Part shown: piece after piece, positions 35,527-43,739 of the stretch
How the letters are laid out: each line of letters begins with the position of its first letter
How positions within the stretch are numbered: the stretch's first letter is position 1
NCBI RefSeq assembly: GCF_034059295.1
Contig: NZ_CP139141.1
Coordinates: 4,137,001 to 4,201,000, forward strand
Length of the DNA stretch: 64,000 nt
Source of the DNA: Pseudomonas sp. HR96
Lineage (GTDB): Bacteria > Pseudomonadota > Gammaproteobacteria > Pseudomonadales > Pseudomonadaceae
Reading direction: 5' to 3'
The notes under the pieces: generated by a model
Seen by the model: only the letters and a program-made list of their open reading frames with translations
Told to the model about the DNA's origin: nothing
Database searches by the model: none
Made by a program: the position numbers and the translations under genes

Positions 35527-36308
35527 TCCCATTCCTCACGCAGTGCGGTGCCCGCCTCAACCAGATTCGCACCCTCTTCATGACCTGGCACAATGATTAG
35601 CAAGTCGCCGGCTTCGAAGTCGTCGAAGTTGTCAAAATAGTTGGCACGCACGGTGTTGAGCATCAGCAACAGATCAGTGATACCCACCAGCCCCAACGCC
35701 AGATTGAACAGCAACGCCAGGTCGGGAAATCTGGGCAGGCTCGGAGGCCCCCCCGCCACCCATGCGGGCGCCAAGGTCACCGCGCCAACAATGTGCAGTC
35801 TGACATGCGCGCGTTGCGGGATACCGTTGGCATCGAACAGTGAATAGGAGGCGGAGAAGTCCGAGGCTCGGCCGACGAAGTATTGGTACTTCTGCCACTT
35901 GAAACAGCCCCAATCCACCTTCAGGTATGGCGGCTCTGCCCTACCACTCCCCAGCGCGGCGAACTGCATGATCGGCTTGTGGATGAGCAGGCCGAGTTCG
36001 GCGACCGCCTCGTCGACCCGCTTTTCATTGCCCATCAGTGTGGAATCGAAAATCAGCTGCAGCGTCAAGGTGCCAGGATCGGCCTCTCTGAATTGCATTG
36101 TCTGGTCCGCAGCGCCGACCGTGTCACTGAGCTCATATTGGCTCTTGTAGGCGAGGACGATGCTTGCCGGGTTGTAGGGGACATCCATGCCCCCGACCTC
36201 ATCCAGCACAGCACAGTCCTTGGTCTTGAAGGCAGATATGCGCATCTTCGACGAATCGAGCATGCCGAAACCGGGCAGCGGAACGGAGCTCATGCCAGGG
36301 ATGTTCAT
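35523..36308 (-). CDS. CIS tube adaptor protein with LysM-like end (Afp7-like)
   Basis: A 261-residue protein. The N-terminal part shows the CIS_tube adaptor pattern (VPYNPASIVLAYKSQYE, then TLTLQLIFDSTLMG and PPYLKVDWGCFKWQKYQYF), as in Afp7 and gp53-like proteins. The C-terminal ~50 residues include NYFDNFDDFEAGDLLIIVPG, a LysM-like module common in baseplate hub proteins. It overlaps both neighbours by 4 nt. It links the tube initiator to the spike hub. Confidence 0.87.
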   Translation of the reverse strand: MNIPGMSSVPLPGFGMLDSSKMRISAFKTKDCAVLDEVGGMDVPYNPASIVLAYKSQYELSDTVGAADQTMQFREADPGTLTLQLIFDSTLMGNEKRVDEAVAELGLLIHKPIMQFAALGSGRAEPPYLKVDWGCFKWQKYQYFVGRASDFSASYSLFDANGIPQRAHVRLHIVGAVTLAPAWVAGGPPSLPRFPDLALLFNLALGLVGITDLLLMLNTVRANYFDNFDDFEAGDLLIIVPGHEEGANLVEAGTALREEWE

Positions 36309-36529
36309 AGGTAGGCCTCACGCAGTGCGGCTCGAACCCTGCGATTGAATTGATGGTCGTCAGCGGTGGCGGTGTCGCCGCGCGCGAGGGTGGGCCGTAA
36401 CTTATCGATGGCCTCGCGCAGCGCACTGTCCAGCTCCTCACGCAGCGCAGCGACCCACTGCGGTTGATCCTCGCCGACGACGCCGACGCGCACTTCGACA
36501 TTCAATTTTTCAATGGTCAGATTGCTCAT
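36305..36529 (-). CDS. Small protein at the Afp6 position
   Basis: A 74-residue, charged protein (MSNLTIEKLNVEVRVGVVGE) overlapping both neighbours by 4 nt. It starts with a short strand, IEKLNVEVRV, similar in character to DUF5908/Afp6 small proteins, followed by a helical stretch EELDSALREAIDKL and ending in RRVRAALREAYL. Position between tube 2 and the Afp7-like gene supports an Afp6 role. The sequence match is weak. Confidence 0.6.
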   Translation of the reverse strand: MSNLTIEKLNVEVRVGVVGEDQPQWVAALREELDSALREAIDKLRPTLARGDTATADDHQFNRRVRAALREAYL

Positions 36530-36999
36530 GTCATCGCCCCCATCATCGACATATCGCGGTAGGCGAATTCGAAGGAATTGATTAGAAACTGGTTACTGTT
36601 GGCGTTCAGCCCCGAGGTGCTCCAGCGCACTGGCGTGGCATCGATCAGGCTCCAGGTCGCCACCGGGGTCTGGGTTTCATCCAGCGCCATGATGGTCATG
36701 TCGATGCCGAACAGGCGGAACGAACCCAGGCCCTGCTGCAGGATGGTGGTCAGTGGCGTGCGCACGATCACCCCACGCTGCAGGGTGACATTGCCATGGC
36801 TTACCTGCAGGGGCAGGTGCAGCATGCCGACGTTGCGTCCACCCTCCACCCGCTTGTCCACGGCCATGCTCTGCGACAGCCCGTCGACGCTCTGGAACTC
36901 GGCGTCCATGGGGTCCGGCACGCCCGGCAGGTAAGACAGCAGCTTGAAATAGAAGCGCACCCGAAAGCGGTGCGACAGCATCGGTGGGAAGTCGATCAT
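36526..36999 (-). CDS. Second inner-tube protein (Afp5-like, gp19 fold)
   Basis: A 157-residue Hcp/gp19-like tube protein. It has the strand-rich pattern FRVRFYFKLLSYLPGVPDPM, AEFQSVDGLSQSM and GGRNVGMLHLPLQVSHGNVT (the family 'G.....LPG....g.itLkRG'-like region), then LQRGVIV and a C-terminal NSFEFAYRDM. Afp5-type proteins initiate the tube on the baseplate. It overlaps the last sheath gene by 4 nt. Confidence 0.9.
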   Translation of the reverse strand: MIDFPPMLSHRFRVRFYFKLLSYLPGVPDPMDAEFQSVDGLSQSMAVDKRVEGGRNVGMLHLPLQVSHGNVTLQRGVIVRTPLTTILQQGLGSFRLFGIDMTIMALDETQTPVATWSLIDATPVRWSTSGLNANSNQFLINSFEFAYRDMSMMGAMT

Positions 37000-38306
37000 G
37001 ACAGCGTACTCCGCGAAGTGATGGCTCGGCTTTCGCCGGTGTCGGGCACATCGTTCATGTTCAGGGTCACCGTCAGCCGAATGAACTCGGCCGGGTAATA
37101 CAGCGCCACCAGCACGTTGATGAGCAACCGACCCTCGATGACGTCTTCACGGGTCATGCTCTCGCCCACGCCGATCTGCACCTGGTAGGCCAGTTCTTCC
37201 TCCTGCCCGGCCAGGCCACCGGACTGCCAAAGGCGGCGTAGCCACATGCCCAGGCCGGACTTGAGCATCAGCCAGGTGATTTCGTTGTTGGGCTCGAACA
37301 CCGAAGCGGCGGCCCGGGCGCGGAGGTTGTTCTGGATGTAGGTGGCCAGCCGGCGAGTCTGCACGTACAGCCCGGGGTCGCCGAGCACCGGCCGGGCCAG
37401 GGTACGGCAGCCCCAGAGTTTCGTGCCGCGGCCGATGAAGGAGCGGATCAGGTTGATAGAAACGCCGTCGGCACTGAACAACCGCTCGCCGTCGCGGTAG
37501 CCGTATTCGGGCTTGAGGATGCTCTTGATATCGGGGCCATTGGCCGGGGCTTTCCATACACCGATATTGCGGTCGGTCAGCTGGATCTGTGCGCAGACTA
37601 CGCCGCAGGGAGCGATGGCAAGGGTCGTGCTGTGTACCAGACTGCGGTCGACGGCGTAATCGCCGAGCAGCCATGGCCACCACGCAGCGCCATGCGAGGC
37701 ACCGTCCGGTAGCGCGTCTTGCAGCCAGCTGCTGCAGGCCAGCGCGCCGGTCAAACTGCGCGGCGCGTCGAGCACCGCGAACAGGCGCGGGTAGCATTCG
37801 CAGGCGGCCAGGGCATTGGCCCAGGCAGTTTGCAGATAAGCCGCCTCATCGTCGGCGAACAACGCCAGGTCGGGGATCGCGACCAGGGTGATGTCGGCGA
37901 TTCGATCGATGCGCGCGAACAAATCCCCGCCGCTGAGGCGTTCAGGCAGATCGGTAACGGCGCTGGCGGCCGCCTCGCTGAAGGTGCCAACCGAGCAGAC
38001 GAAGCAGCCGAGCCCACCGTTGTCGAAATAGTGTCGCAGGGTGTAGTAAAGGCCGCAGCGGTCAGAACGCTTGTCTGCGACCATGGGGGCCGCGCCGAAC
38101 AACTGCTGGAATTCGGCGAGGTCGGCGATCGGCTGCGGCATCGCGCCTTCAACGGCCCTGGCCGGGCTGGGCAGCGGCACCTTCTCGGTGAAACCGATGA
38201 ACACCGGCACTGCCGACGGTACTTCGTAACGGCGCGCGCGCAACGTGACCTGCTGGTACTCGTACCCCGGTTGCAGGTCGCTCGATAGCAAAGAGTGGGC
38301 TGGCAT
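36996..38306 (-). CDS. Sheath-family protein 7 (Afp4-like)
   Basis: A 436-residue divergent sheath paralogue. It keeps the sheath pattern AVPVFIGFTEKV, RHYFDNGGLGCFVCSVG (about 91-107), LWGCRTLARPV and FEPNNEITWLMLKSGLGMWL (C-terminal sheath helix), then GMWLRRLWQSGGLAG and LLINVLVALYYPAEFIRLT. The N-terminus lacks the usual PGVYxEE opening, so its N-terminal arm may be altered. It matches the Afp4 position just before the second tube gene. Afp4-type sheath proteins contact the baseplate. Confidence 0.9.
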   Translation of the reverse strand: MPAHSLLSSDLQPGYEYQQVTLRARRYEVPSAVPVFIGFTEKVPLPSPARAVEGAMPQPIADLAEFQQLFGAAPMVADKRSDRCGLYYTLRHYFDNGGLGCFVCSVGTFSEAAASAVTDLPERLSGGDLFARIDRIADITLVAIPDLALFADDEAAYLQTAWANALAACECYPRLFAVLDAPRSLTGALACSSWLQDALPDGASHGAAWWPWLLGDYAVDRSLVHSTTLAIAPCGVVCAQIQLTDRNIGVWKAPANGPDIKSILKPEYGYRDGERLFSADGVSINLIRSFIGRGTKLWGCRTLARPVLGDPGLYVQTRRLATYIQNNLRARAAASVFEPNNEITWLMLKSGLGMWLRRLWQSGGLAGQEEELAYQVQIGVGESMTREDVIEGRLLINVLVALYYPAEFIRLTVTLNMNDVPDTGESRAITSRSTLS

Positions 38307-38348
38307 GGTCTGTCCTTGGCGTAGGTGACGCCGGCACGATGGGCAAAT

Positions 38349-39719
38349 TCAGCTTGGATCGGCCGACGCCAGGGCGCTGGTCAACTGTTCGGTGAAGACG
38401 ATTTCGATGAACTCCAGCGCGCGCACCGGCGCCATGCCGACCCGCACGACCAACAGTCCGCTGTCGATTTGCGCGGCGGTCATGCTCACGCCCGCGCCGA
38501 CTTGCACGTAGAAGGCTTCGTCGCTGGTTGCCCCGTGCAAGCCGCCCTCGCGCCACAGCCGTTGCAGGTAGCTGCGCAAGGCATTGCGTACGGCGCTCCA
38601 GGTGGTCTCGTTGTTGGGCAGAAACACTGCAAAGCGCAGCGCCTGACGCAGATCCCGGGCGGCAGCATCGAACAGCCGGCTGACCGCCACGTTGAGCCAG
38701 GGCGAGCTGAGCGGGTCGACCATGGTGCGTGCGCCCCAGACCCGCACACCTTCCTCAGGGAAGTCCTTGAGGGCATTGATACGGTTGGCCATCAGGCGCA
38801 TCTGCACACTGGCGCTACCAGGGTTGTGCAGCCCGCTGACCTTGTTCAGCAGCACCCCGGCGGGCGCAGCCCACACGCCTTTGCGACGGTCGATCTGGCA
38901 GTAGACGCCGGCGACCGCAGCGCTGGCATTGAGGGCCACCACCGGGTAGTTGACCTTGAACCACTCGTCTACTGCGCGGCGCAGTTCAAGGTACCGCAGC
39001 GGTTCAGTGGCGCGCAGGTCAGCCAGGGTGCGCGCAGGAAGGTCGTCTGCAGGCGGCAGGCTGACCTGATCATCGGCGGGCAGCACCTCGTAGGGAGTGA
39101 CCACGCCAGGGTGGTACACCGCCGTGCGTTGCGCCGTGGTGGTCGGGCGCGTCACGCCGTCGGCACTGTTGGCGATCAACAGGCCGCCACCTGTCTCTTG
39201 CAGCAGCGGTTCGAGGGCGGCGTACACCACCGCTTCCGTGCCGTCCTGCTCGGTGTAGCAGTACAGGCTGATCTCGGCACAGCGGGCAATTCGCGAAGGC
39301 AATGCCAGCAGCGCGTCGCCATCATCGAGGGCGGGCACGGGCAGCACATAGCAACGACCGCCACCATTGTCGAAATAGTGCCGCACGGCGAACGCGCCGA
39401 GCGCTCTGTCGGTACTCACCCGTGGCGTCGGGTCGAGGGTGACCGTCGCCCGCATCGCTGCGCTGAAGCGCCGCTGGAAATGCACATAGCTGGTGATGGC
39501 GATGCAGGTTTCGCTGCTCGCCAAGGTTCCGTCCAGTTCATGGAAGCGGCCGATGAACACCGGGATCGCCGTGGCGCCGGCGTTGATGCTCAGCGTCGCC
39601 AGGGCGCTCTCTTCCAGGTACAGGCCGGGCACGGCGTGGGCATCGGTGAGCGCCAGCGAGTCCACTGCCAGCTGGCCGGCCCCGCCCAGAGGGCGAGTGT
39701 GCAGCGTCGATTCGGCCAT
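38349..39719 (-). CDS. Sheath-family protein 6
   Basis: A 456-residue sheath paralogue. The ATG at 39719 (MAESTLHTRPLGGAGQL) is 1 nt after the preceding stop and has GGGGGT upstream. Typical sheath sequence: VPGLYLEESALATLSINAGA, ATAIPVFIGRF, RHYFDNGGGRCYVLPVPA, VWGARTMVDPLSSPWLNVAV, SRLFDAAARDLRQALRFAVF, LPNNETTWSAVRNALRSYL, and a C-terminal ALEFIEIVFTEQL. It is similar in layout to proteins 3-5 and so probably a product of tandem duplication. Confidence 0.93.
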   Translation of the reverse strand: MAESTLHTRPLGGAGQLAVDSLALTDAHAVPGLYLEESALATLSINAGATAIPVFIGRFHELDGTLASSETCIAITSYVHFQRRFSAAMRATVTLDPTPRVSTDRALGAFAVRHYFDNGGGRCYVLPVPALDDGDALLALPSRIARCAEISLYCYTEQDGTEAVVYAALEPLLQETGGGLLIANSADGVTRPTTTAQRTAVYHPGVVTPYEVLPADDQVSLPPADDLPARTLADLRATEPLRYLELRRAVDEWFKVNYPVVALNASAAVAGVYCQIDRRKGVWAAPAGVLLNKVSGLHNPGSASVQMRLMANRINALKDFPEEGVRVWGARTMVDPLSSPWLNVAVSRLFDAAARDLRQALRFAVFLPNNETTWSAVRNALRSYLQRLWREGGLHGATSDEAFYVQVGAGVSMTAAQIDSGLLVVRVGMAPVRALEFIEIVFTEQLTSALASADPS

Positions 39720-39720
39720 G

Positions 39721-41058
39721 CTAGACCCCCGCCAGCTGCTGGCTGAACAGCACTTCGATGAACTCGGCAGGGCGCACGGCCGCCATCCCGACCCGTACGA
39801 CGAGTTCGCCGCCAAGGACCTGCTCCTCGGTCATGCTCAACCCCGCCCCAACCTGCACGTAATACGCCTCCTCGGCATTGCGACCGATGAGCCCGCCGTT
39901 GCGCCAAAGGTTGTACAGGTAGCCGCTGATCGCACCACGCACGGCGTTCCAGGTCATTTCGTTGTTGGGCAGGAACACCGCGAACTGCAACGCCCGCTGC
40001 ATGTCCCGCGCGGCGGCGTCGAACAGTCGGCTGACCGGAATGTGCAGCCACAAGGGCGTGGCCGGATCGACGCAGGTACGGGTACCCCAGACCTTGACGC
40101 CTTCGCCGGGAAACGGCTTGAGCGCGTTGATGCGGTTGGCCATGAGCTTCATCTGCACGCTGGGCGAGACCCGTTCGGCGAGGTCGCTCACCGCATTCAG
40201 GCTGACGCCGGCAGGCGCCTTCCACACGCCTTGCTGGCTGTCGATGCGGCAGTACACGCCGGCGATCGCCGGGCTGGCCTTGAGGGTGACCTGCGGGTAG
40301 TCGGTCTTGAGTTTCTCGTCGACTGCCTTGCTCAGCCTTTTGTAGTCGGCAGGCTGGTAGCGCTTGACCAGATCGAGGGTCAGGCGCTCGGTCTCAAGGC
40401 CTGGAATGGTCAGGCCAGTGACCACGATCGAGCGGTCGTCCAGGCGCGAGGAATAGTTCGTCAACAGCGCCGGGTAATAAGTGGCGGTACGCTGCGCGGG
40501 GGTGGTCGGGCGCAGCACGCCGTCAGGGCTGTCGGCAATCAGGAAGCCGTCGCCGGTTTTGTTCAACAGGGTATTCAGCGCGTTGTAGATCGGGTCCAGA
40601 CCCTCGGTGAATTCCGTGGTGCAGTACAGACTGATCTGGGGTTGGTGCGCCAGTATGGCCGCCAGGTTGGCGGTTACCGGCGGCGTAGCCACTGGCAGGA
40701 TGAAGCAGCGGCCGCCGCCATTGTCGAAATACAGGCGCAGGGAGCGTGAGCCAAGTTCCTGGGTGACCGTGACGGTGGCCGCCCCGGCGGCGACAGTGAT
40801 CGTTGCCGACTCGGCAAAGCGCCGCTGGAAGTCGAAGTAGCTGTCGATGGCAATGCAGGCATTGGTACTGGCCGGGGTGCCGTCGAGATTGCGGAAGCTG
40901 CCGATGAACACCGGGATGGCGGTGGCGCCGGCGGGGATGCTGAGAAGCGGGTCGTTGCTTTCTTCGGCGTAGACGCCGGGAGCCTGGACCGAGCTGACGC
41001 GCCTGGGTGCGGCGTCCGTTGGCCGATCGCTGCTGGCATTGTCGATTTCACTGATCAT
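39721..41058 (-). CDS. Sheath-family protein 5
   Basis: A 445-residue sheath paralogue starting at the ATG at 41058 (MISEIDNASSDRPTDAAPRR); a few in-frame upstream codons (GTG, ATG) are alternatives because AGGAG lies 10 nt before. Core motifs: QAPGVYAEESNDPLLSIPAG, TAIPVFIGSF, LYFDNGGGRCFILPVA, VWGTRTCVDPATPLWLHI, VSRLFDAAARDMQRALQFAV, LPNNEMTWNAVRGAISGYLY, AAVRPAEFIEVLFSQQL. The same 'NDPLLSIPAGATAIPVFIG' string appears in protein 4, whose C-terminal domain is its closest relative by eye. Confidence 0.93.
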   Translation of the reverse strand: MISEIDNASSDRPTDAAPRRVSSVQAPGVYAEESNDPLLSIPAGATAIPVFIGSFRNLDGTPASTNACIAIDSYFDFQRRFAESATITVAAGAATVTVTQELGSRSLRLYFDNGGGRCFILPVATPPVTANLAAILAHQPQISLYCTTEFTEGLDPIYNALNTLLNKTGDGFLIADSPDGVLRPTTPAQRTATYYPALLTNYSSRLDDRSIVVTGLTIPGLETERLTLDLVKRYQPADYKRLSKAVDEKLKTDYPQVTLKASPAIAGVYCRIDSQQGVWKAPAGVSLNAVSDLAERVSPSVQMKLMANRINALKPFPGEGVKVWGTRTCVDPATPLWLHIPVSRLFDAAARDMQRALQFAVFLPNNEMTWNAVRGAISGYLYNLWRNGGLIGRNAEEAYYVQVGAGLSMTEEQVLGGELVVRVGMAAVRPAEFIEVLFSQQLAGV

Positions 41059-41085
41059 CACATTCACGCTCCTGTCGCGCTGCAC

Positions 41086-43692
41086 TCACGCCGTCGCCAA
41101 CATCTGGCTGAACACCACTTCGATGAACTCCACCGGCCGCAACGCCGCCATACCCACATGCACGATCATCCGGCCTTCGAGGATGTCGTCGTCGCTCATG
41201 GTCAGGCCGCGGCCGATCTGCACGTAGTACGCCTCCTCGGCCGTGGCGCCGAGCAGGCCGCCGTCGCGCCAGAGCTTGTCGAGGTAGTTGCGGATGGCCG
41301 CGCCGACGGCGGTCCAGGTGCTGGCATTGTTCGGCAGGAACACCGCAAATTGCATGGCTCGACGAATATCGCGGGCGGCAGCGTCGAACAGGCGGCTGAC
41401 GTTGATGTGCAGCCACAACGGCGTCTCTGGGTCTTCGAGGGTACGCGCCCCCCAGACCTGGGCACCCTCATTGGCACTGAAACGGATGCGGTTGATGTTG
41501 TGCTCCATCAGCTCCAGCGGCTTGAAGTCAGCTGGCTGGACCAGCCCGCGCACGTTGTTCAACTGCATGCCGCCGGGGGCTTTCCACACGCCACGCTGGG
41601 CATCGGTACGGCAGTAGACGCCGGCCACGGCGGCGCTGGCGAGCAGCTTGACGTTGGGGTAGTTGGCCTGGTGCCAGTCGTCGAGCGCCTTATTGATGCG
41701 TATGTAGGTGGCCTTGTCGTCGGCCTTGATCAGGTCCAGGGTAATGCGGGCGCCTTCGGCAGGAGGAGCGCCGATGAAGGTGTGGCCCTGGACCGTGACG
41801 TCGCGGTCTGCCGAGCGCCCACTGTAGGCAGTGCTCAGGGCGGGGCTATACACCGCCGTGCGTTGCGCCGTGGTGGTCGGTACGGTGACCCCATCGACGC
41901 TGTCCGCAATCAGGAAGCCGTCGCCGACGTTGCGCAGCAAAGGGTCCAGCGCCGAGTACAGATCCTGCTGGTTGCCGTCATCCTCGGTGCAGACGAACAA
42001 AGTGATCTGCGGGAAACGCCGAATCTTGGCAGGGATCGCCATCAATTCCGTGGCGTCGGCCGGGTTTTTGATCGGCAGGATGAAGCAGCTGCCGCCGCCG
42101 TTGTCGAAGTAGAGTTGCAGGGCGCGGGAGCCGCGGGCAGCCGTGTGCTCGATTGCGATGCTGCCATTTGCTGCAAGCGTGACCAGGGTACTTTGCGAGG
42201 CGCCGAAGCGCCGGTTGAAGTCGGTGAAGCTGCTGACCTCGATGCAGCTGGCGTTACTCAGGAGATCGGCTTGCTGGTCGCGGAATACGCCGATGAAGAC
42301 CGGGATGGCCGTGGCCCCGGCGGGGATGCTGAGCAGGGGGTCGTTGCTTTCGATGGCGTAAACGCCGGGGACGCCGCCTGTGGGGCTTGGATTCCCCTCT
42401 CCCTCTTCAGGTCCCTCAGGTTCCTCAGGTCCCCCGGGCTCTTCAGGTCCCCCGGGCTCTTCAGGCTCTTCAGGCTCTTCAGGTTCGCCGTAGAGGTAAA
42501 CCTTACTGGCGACAGGCGTATCGTTCGACCTCAGGGCACCAGTCGCACCGATCGCCACCAAGCGACCGTCGGCACTCATGCTTAGGCTACGACCGTAATG
42601 GCCGTATGCCACTGGGCCAGCCACCGCAGTCTTGGCCTGGTCCCTCCACAAAAACTCATAAATGAAGCCGTATTCGTAATTGACGTTCGATCTCGTCTCG
42701 CCGTAGCTTCCTATCAACAATACGTCGCCTTCATCATCAAAGGCCAGTGCATCACCCATGTGCGCATAGGGTTCCGTGTTACCAGGAATCATTCGAGGAC
42801 CTAGGGCGACCCAGAGCTCGTCACTCAGTTGAAAACAGTAGACCGCCCCCCAGTCCGGCCCTCGACTATGGCTCACGCCCACAGCTCCTACCGCCAAGCG
42901 ATTTGCAGGCCCGTTCAACAGCACGTTGGAGCCGAATCGATCATTGCTTCGATCGGGCTCGCCGGCATCGTCTGACTCGTCGGCAAACAAGATCGACGAG
43001 GGCGCCGACGCCCAGTCTTGCGACGTGTTGGTGAACACCAGCACACGTCCAGCACTTTCCAGAAGCTCGGTAGTAAAGCCTGGATGACCAATCGCAAGCA
43101 CGCCGCCCGCTGCATCCAGGCTGACCGAGAAGCCAAACTCGGTACCGGACTCGACATCAAGCGCAGCTATTGGCCACTCGACGATATCGCTGCCTCCTGT
43201 GAACACATATGCGGTATCAGCGCCGGGTGCCCCCACCGCGAGAACTTCACCATCGAGCGACAATGCCAGTGACGATCCAAACCGGTCGCCTGGCGTACTG
43301 GATTCTGGATGCACAGTAGCTTCAGGGCGCCAAATGCCGGCACTGCGGCGGTACAGGTAGACGGCGCCAGGGGTGTCTTGCTCAGCATGGGCACCCACTG
43401 CAATCAAGCTGCCGTCGCCGCTGGTAGCCACGCTGATGCCAAAGCCCACACCGTTTTCCGGTACCAGTACTTGTACAAGGTCCCATGTGCCGGCTTTGGG
43501 CACGTAGATCTCGACTTGATTAAGCTCGATAGCCGCAACTACCAACACATAGCCGTCGGTACTGATGTGTACGGCATTACCGTACTCGCACGAAGGAGTC
43601 TCCCCTTCGGGTACGGTGAGTGTCTGTACCAGGGTCGGCAGAGTAAAGGTCGATACCTTCGGCTTGAGCGCCTTGCGACGAGCTAGGGCCAT
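41086..43692 (-). CDS. Sheath-family protein 4: seven-repeat FG-GAP-like propeller fused to a sheath
   Basis: An 868-residue fusion. Residues ~37-400 hold seven repeats starting near 37, 84, 138, 186, 253, 312 and 366 (for example FGSSLALSLDGEVLAVGAPG, the literal FG...GAP motif), each followed by VYLY/VYxF strands: the pattern of an integrin-alpha-like seven-bladed beta-propeller. An acidic Pro-Glu-Gly linker (about 403-435) joins it to a complete sheath domain (441-868) with VPGVYAIESNDPLLSIPAGA, LYFDNGGGSCFILPIK, VWGARTLEDPETPLWLHINV, FAVFLPNNASTWTAVG and RPVEFIEVVFSQML. The frame is continuous. The propeller would project from the sheath, perhaps as an adhesin or ligand. This function is inference; the domain count is direct reading. 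Confidence 0.88.
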   Translation of the reverse strand: MALARRKALKPKVSTFTLPTLVQTLTVPEGETPSCEYGNAVHISTDGYVLVVAAIELNQVEIYVPKAGTWDLVQVLVPENGVGFGISVATSGDGSLIAVGAHAEQDTPGAVYLYRRSAGIWRPEATVHPESSTPGDRFGSSLALSLDGEVLAVGAPGADTAYVFTGGSDIVEWPIAALDVESGTEFGFSVSLDAAGGVLAIGHPGFTTELLESAGRVLVFTNTSQDWASAPSSILFADESDDAGEPDRSNDRFGSNVLLNGPANRLAVGAVGVSHSRGPDWGAVYCFQLSDELWVALGPRMIPGNTEPYAHMGDALAFDDEGDVLLIGSYGETRSNVNYEYGFIYEFLWRDQAKTAVAGPVAYGHYGRSLSMSADGRLVAIGATGALRSNDTPVASKVYLYGEPEEPEEPEEPGGPEEPGGPEEPEGPEEGEGNPSPTGGVPGVYAIESNDPLLSIPAGATAIPVFIGVFRDQQADLLSNASCIEVSSFTDFNRRFGASQSTLVTLAANGSIAIEHTAARGSRALQLYFDNGGGSCFILPIKNPADATELMAIPAKIRRFPQITLFVCTEDDGNQQDLYSALDPLLRNVGDGFLIADSVDGVTVPTTTAQRTAVYSPALSTAYSGRSADRDVTVQGHTFIGAPPAEGARITLDLIKADDKATYIRINKALDDWHQANYPNVKLLASAAVAGVYCRTDAQRGVWKAPGGMQLNNVRGLVQPADFKPLELMEHNINRIRFSANEGAQVWGARTLEDPETPLWLHINVSRLFDAAARDIRRAMQFAVFLPNNASTWTAVGAAIRNYLDKLWRDGGLLGATAEEAYYVQIGRGLTMSDDDILEGRMIVHVGMAALRPVEFIEVVFSQMLATA
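42388..42486. repeat. In-frame short tandem repeat in the linker of sheath protein 4
   Basis: The plus strand shows repeats of CTCTTCAGG (9 nt, Pro-Glu-Glu on the coding strand) and an 18-nt unit CCCCCGGGCTCTTCAGGT occurring twice. All units are multiples of 9 nt, so copy-number change would lengthen or shorten the PEE/PGG linker without a frameshift. Confidence 0.75.
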
Positions 43693-43739
43693 GACGGTCC
43701 ATCTCCTGATTCCAGTGTAGGGTTATCGGCATTCAGGCA

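Noticed and set aside
42388..42486. CRISPR-like array
   Set aside because: Units are 9 or 18 nt without spacers, and they encode a Pro-Glu-Gly linker.
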